The position numbers were made by a program, and so were the translations under genes. The notes below the pieces were generated by a model. It did not search any database and had not been told where the DNA came from. It was given only the letters and a program-made list of their open reading frames with translations. From [Leptolyngbya] sp. JSC-1 (GTDB lineage: Bacteria > Cyanobacteriota > Cyanobacteriia > Elainellales > Elainellaceae): a stretch of DNA of 64,000 bases. Where the stretch lies: contig KL662191.1 in NCBI GenBank assembly GCA_000733415.1, forward strand, positions 526,105 to 590,104, read 5' to 3'. Position 1 is the first letter of the stretch; each line of letters starts with the position of its first letter. This document shows, one piece after another, positions 63,283 through 64,000 of this stretch.

Positions 63283-64000
63283 ATGACTACCACTTTCCAA
63301 AGACGCGACAGCGTTTCAGCTTGGGAGCGGTTCTGTAACTGGGTTACCAGCACCAACAACCGGCTGTACGTCGGCTGGTTCGGCGTGCTGATGATCCCCA
63401 CCCTCCTGACTGCGACCATCTGCTTCATCATTGCCTTCATCGCCGCGCCTCCAGTGGACATCGATGGCATCCGCGAACCCGTGGCTGGCTCCTTGATGTA
63501 TGGCAACAACATCATCTCCGGTGCTGTGGTGCCCTCCTCCAACGCCATTGGTCTGCACCTATATCCCATCTGGGAAGCCGCTTCTCTGGATGAGTGGCTC
63601 TACAACGGCGGTCCATACCAGCTCGTCGTGTTCCACTTCCTGATCGGCATCTTTGCCTACATGGGTCGTCAATGGGAACTGAGCTACCGCTTGGGCATGC
63701 GTCCCTGGATCTGCGTGGCCTACTCTGCTCCTTTGGCAGCGGCTACTTCTGTATTTCTGATCTACCCGATTGGACAGGGGTCCTTCTCGGATGGCATGCC
63801 TCTGGGCATCAGCGGCACCTTCAACTTCATGTTCGTGTTTCAGGCGGAGCACAACATTCTGATGCACCCGTTCCACATGCTGGGTGTGGCTGGCGTGTTC
63901 GGTGGTTCGCTCTTCTCGGCGATGCACGGTAGCTTGGTGACGTCTTCGCTGGTGCGTGAGACGACCGAGACCGAGTCGCAGAACTATGGCTACAAGTTTG
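63283..64000 (+). CDS. psbA: photosystem II D1 protein, N-terminal part
   Basis: 239 residues to the window end. D1 binds P680, pheophytin, QB and the Mn4CaO5 cluster. All checkable residues are present: Y161 (TyrZ), D170 (Mn ligand), H190, H198 (P680 ligand). Position 130 is Gln, the low-light D1:1-like choice, and G80 and F158 are the standard forms, so it is not the microaerobic D1' type. A125 (commonly Cys) and L93 (commonly Phe) are less usual. The C-terminal third lies outside the window. Confidence 0.97.
   Translation, partial: MTTTFQRRDSVSAWERFCNWVTSTNNRLYVGWFGVLMIPTLLTATICFIIAFIAAPPVDIDGIREPVAGSLMYGNNIISGAVVPSSNAIGLHLYPIWEAASLDEWLYNGGPYQLVVFHFLIGIFAYMGRQWELSYRLGMRPWICVAYSAPLAAATSVFLIYPIGQGSFSDGMPLGISGTFNFMFVFQAEHNILMHPFHMLGVAGVFGGSLFSAMHGSLVTSSLVRETTETESQNYGYKF

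Overview
The window is a chromosomal segment of a photosynthetic cyanobacterium. The evidence is psbA (photosystem II D1, cut by the right edge), psbV and psbV2 (cytochrome c550 and its paralogue), plastocyanin petE, zeta-carotene desaturase crtQ, a DUF1830 protein, a TIGR04168-type phosphoesterase and other cyanobacterial families. No rRNA gene, CRISPR array, intact transposase or integrase was seen. Genus cannot be settled from the sequence alone.

Layout. 0-24.4 kb is mostly core: a GNAT fragment, cofH (deazaflavin F0), an FtsL-like protein plus ftsI, convergent glmU, an HD-GYP response regulator, a sulfurtransferase, a LabA-type NYN protein, a phosphoesterase, tRNA-Ser(UGA), a DUF433 gene overlapping a coaD-linked coiled-coil gene, a DICT/degenerate HD-GYP protein with a pentapeptide-repeat protein, an RTX protein, a B12-type radical SAM enzyme, DUF1830, trmL and a LysM/M23 murein hydrolase.

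24.7-30.0 kb is an accessory block starting at a CAU-anticodon tRNA with three stem mismatches. It holds a small leftward operon with its own terminator, a ribbon-helix-helix gene with candidate operator repeats, broken genes around a 14-bp triplication, and the wreckage of an NTP-dependent biological-conflict locus: an HTH/VMAP-C-like gene followed by a SAV_2336/formylglycine-generating-enzyme-type gene, each with frameshifts and nonsense codons, abutting an antisense fragment of an M23 peptidase.

30.6-37.5 kb carries the glutamate synthase pair gltB and gltD, separated by a nonsense-mutated DUF6883 gene and a DUF4926 gene. A frameshifted Uma2 nuclease, a Rieske-containing carotenoid-desaturase-like oxidoreductase and a divergent ABC-2 exporter follow.

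42-64 kb is again mainly core: a thioredoxin-NHL protein, rhomboid protease, petE-psbV2-psbV electron-transfer cluster, YajQ, MAPEG, DprA-like and FHA proteins, a crtQ cluster with a methyltransferase and SRPBCC protein, a vanadium haloperoxidase, an mtnA/membrane protein/glycosyltransferase operon, a methyltransferase, a beta-barrel-like secreted protein, an alpha/beta hydrolase and psbA. The main biological themes are photosynthetic electron transfer, carotenoid modification, cell-wall synthesis and remodelling, nitrogen assimilation, and a decaying defence-type island.
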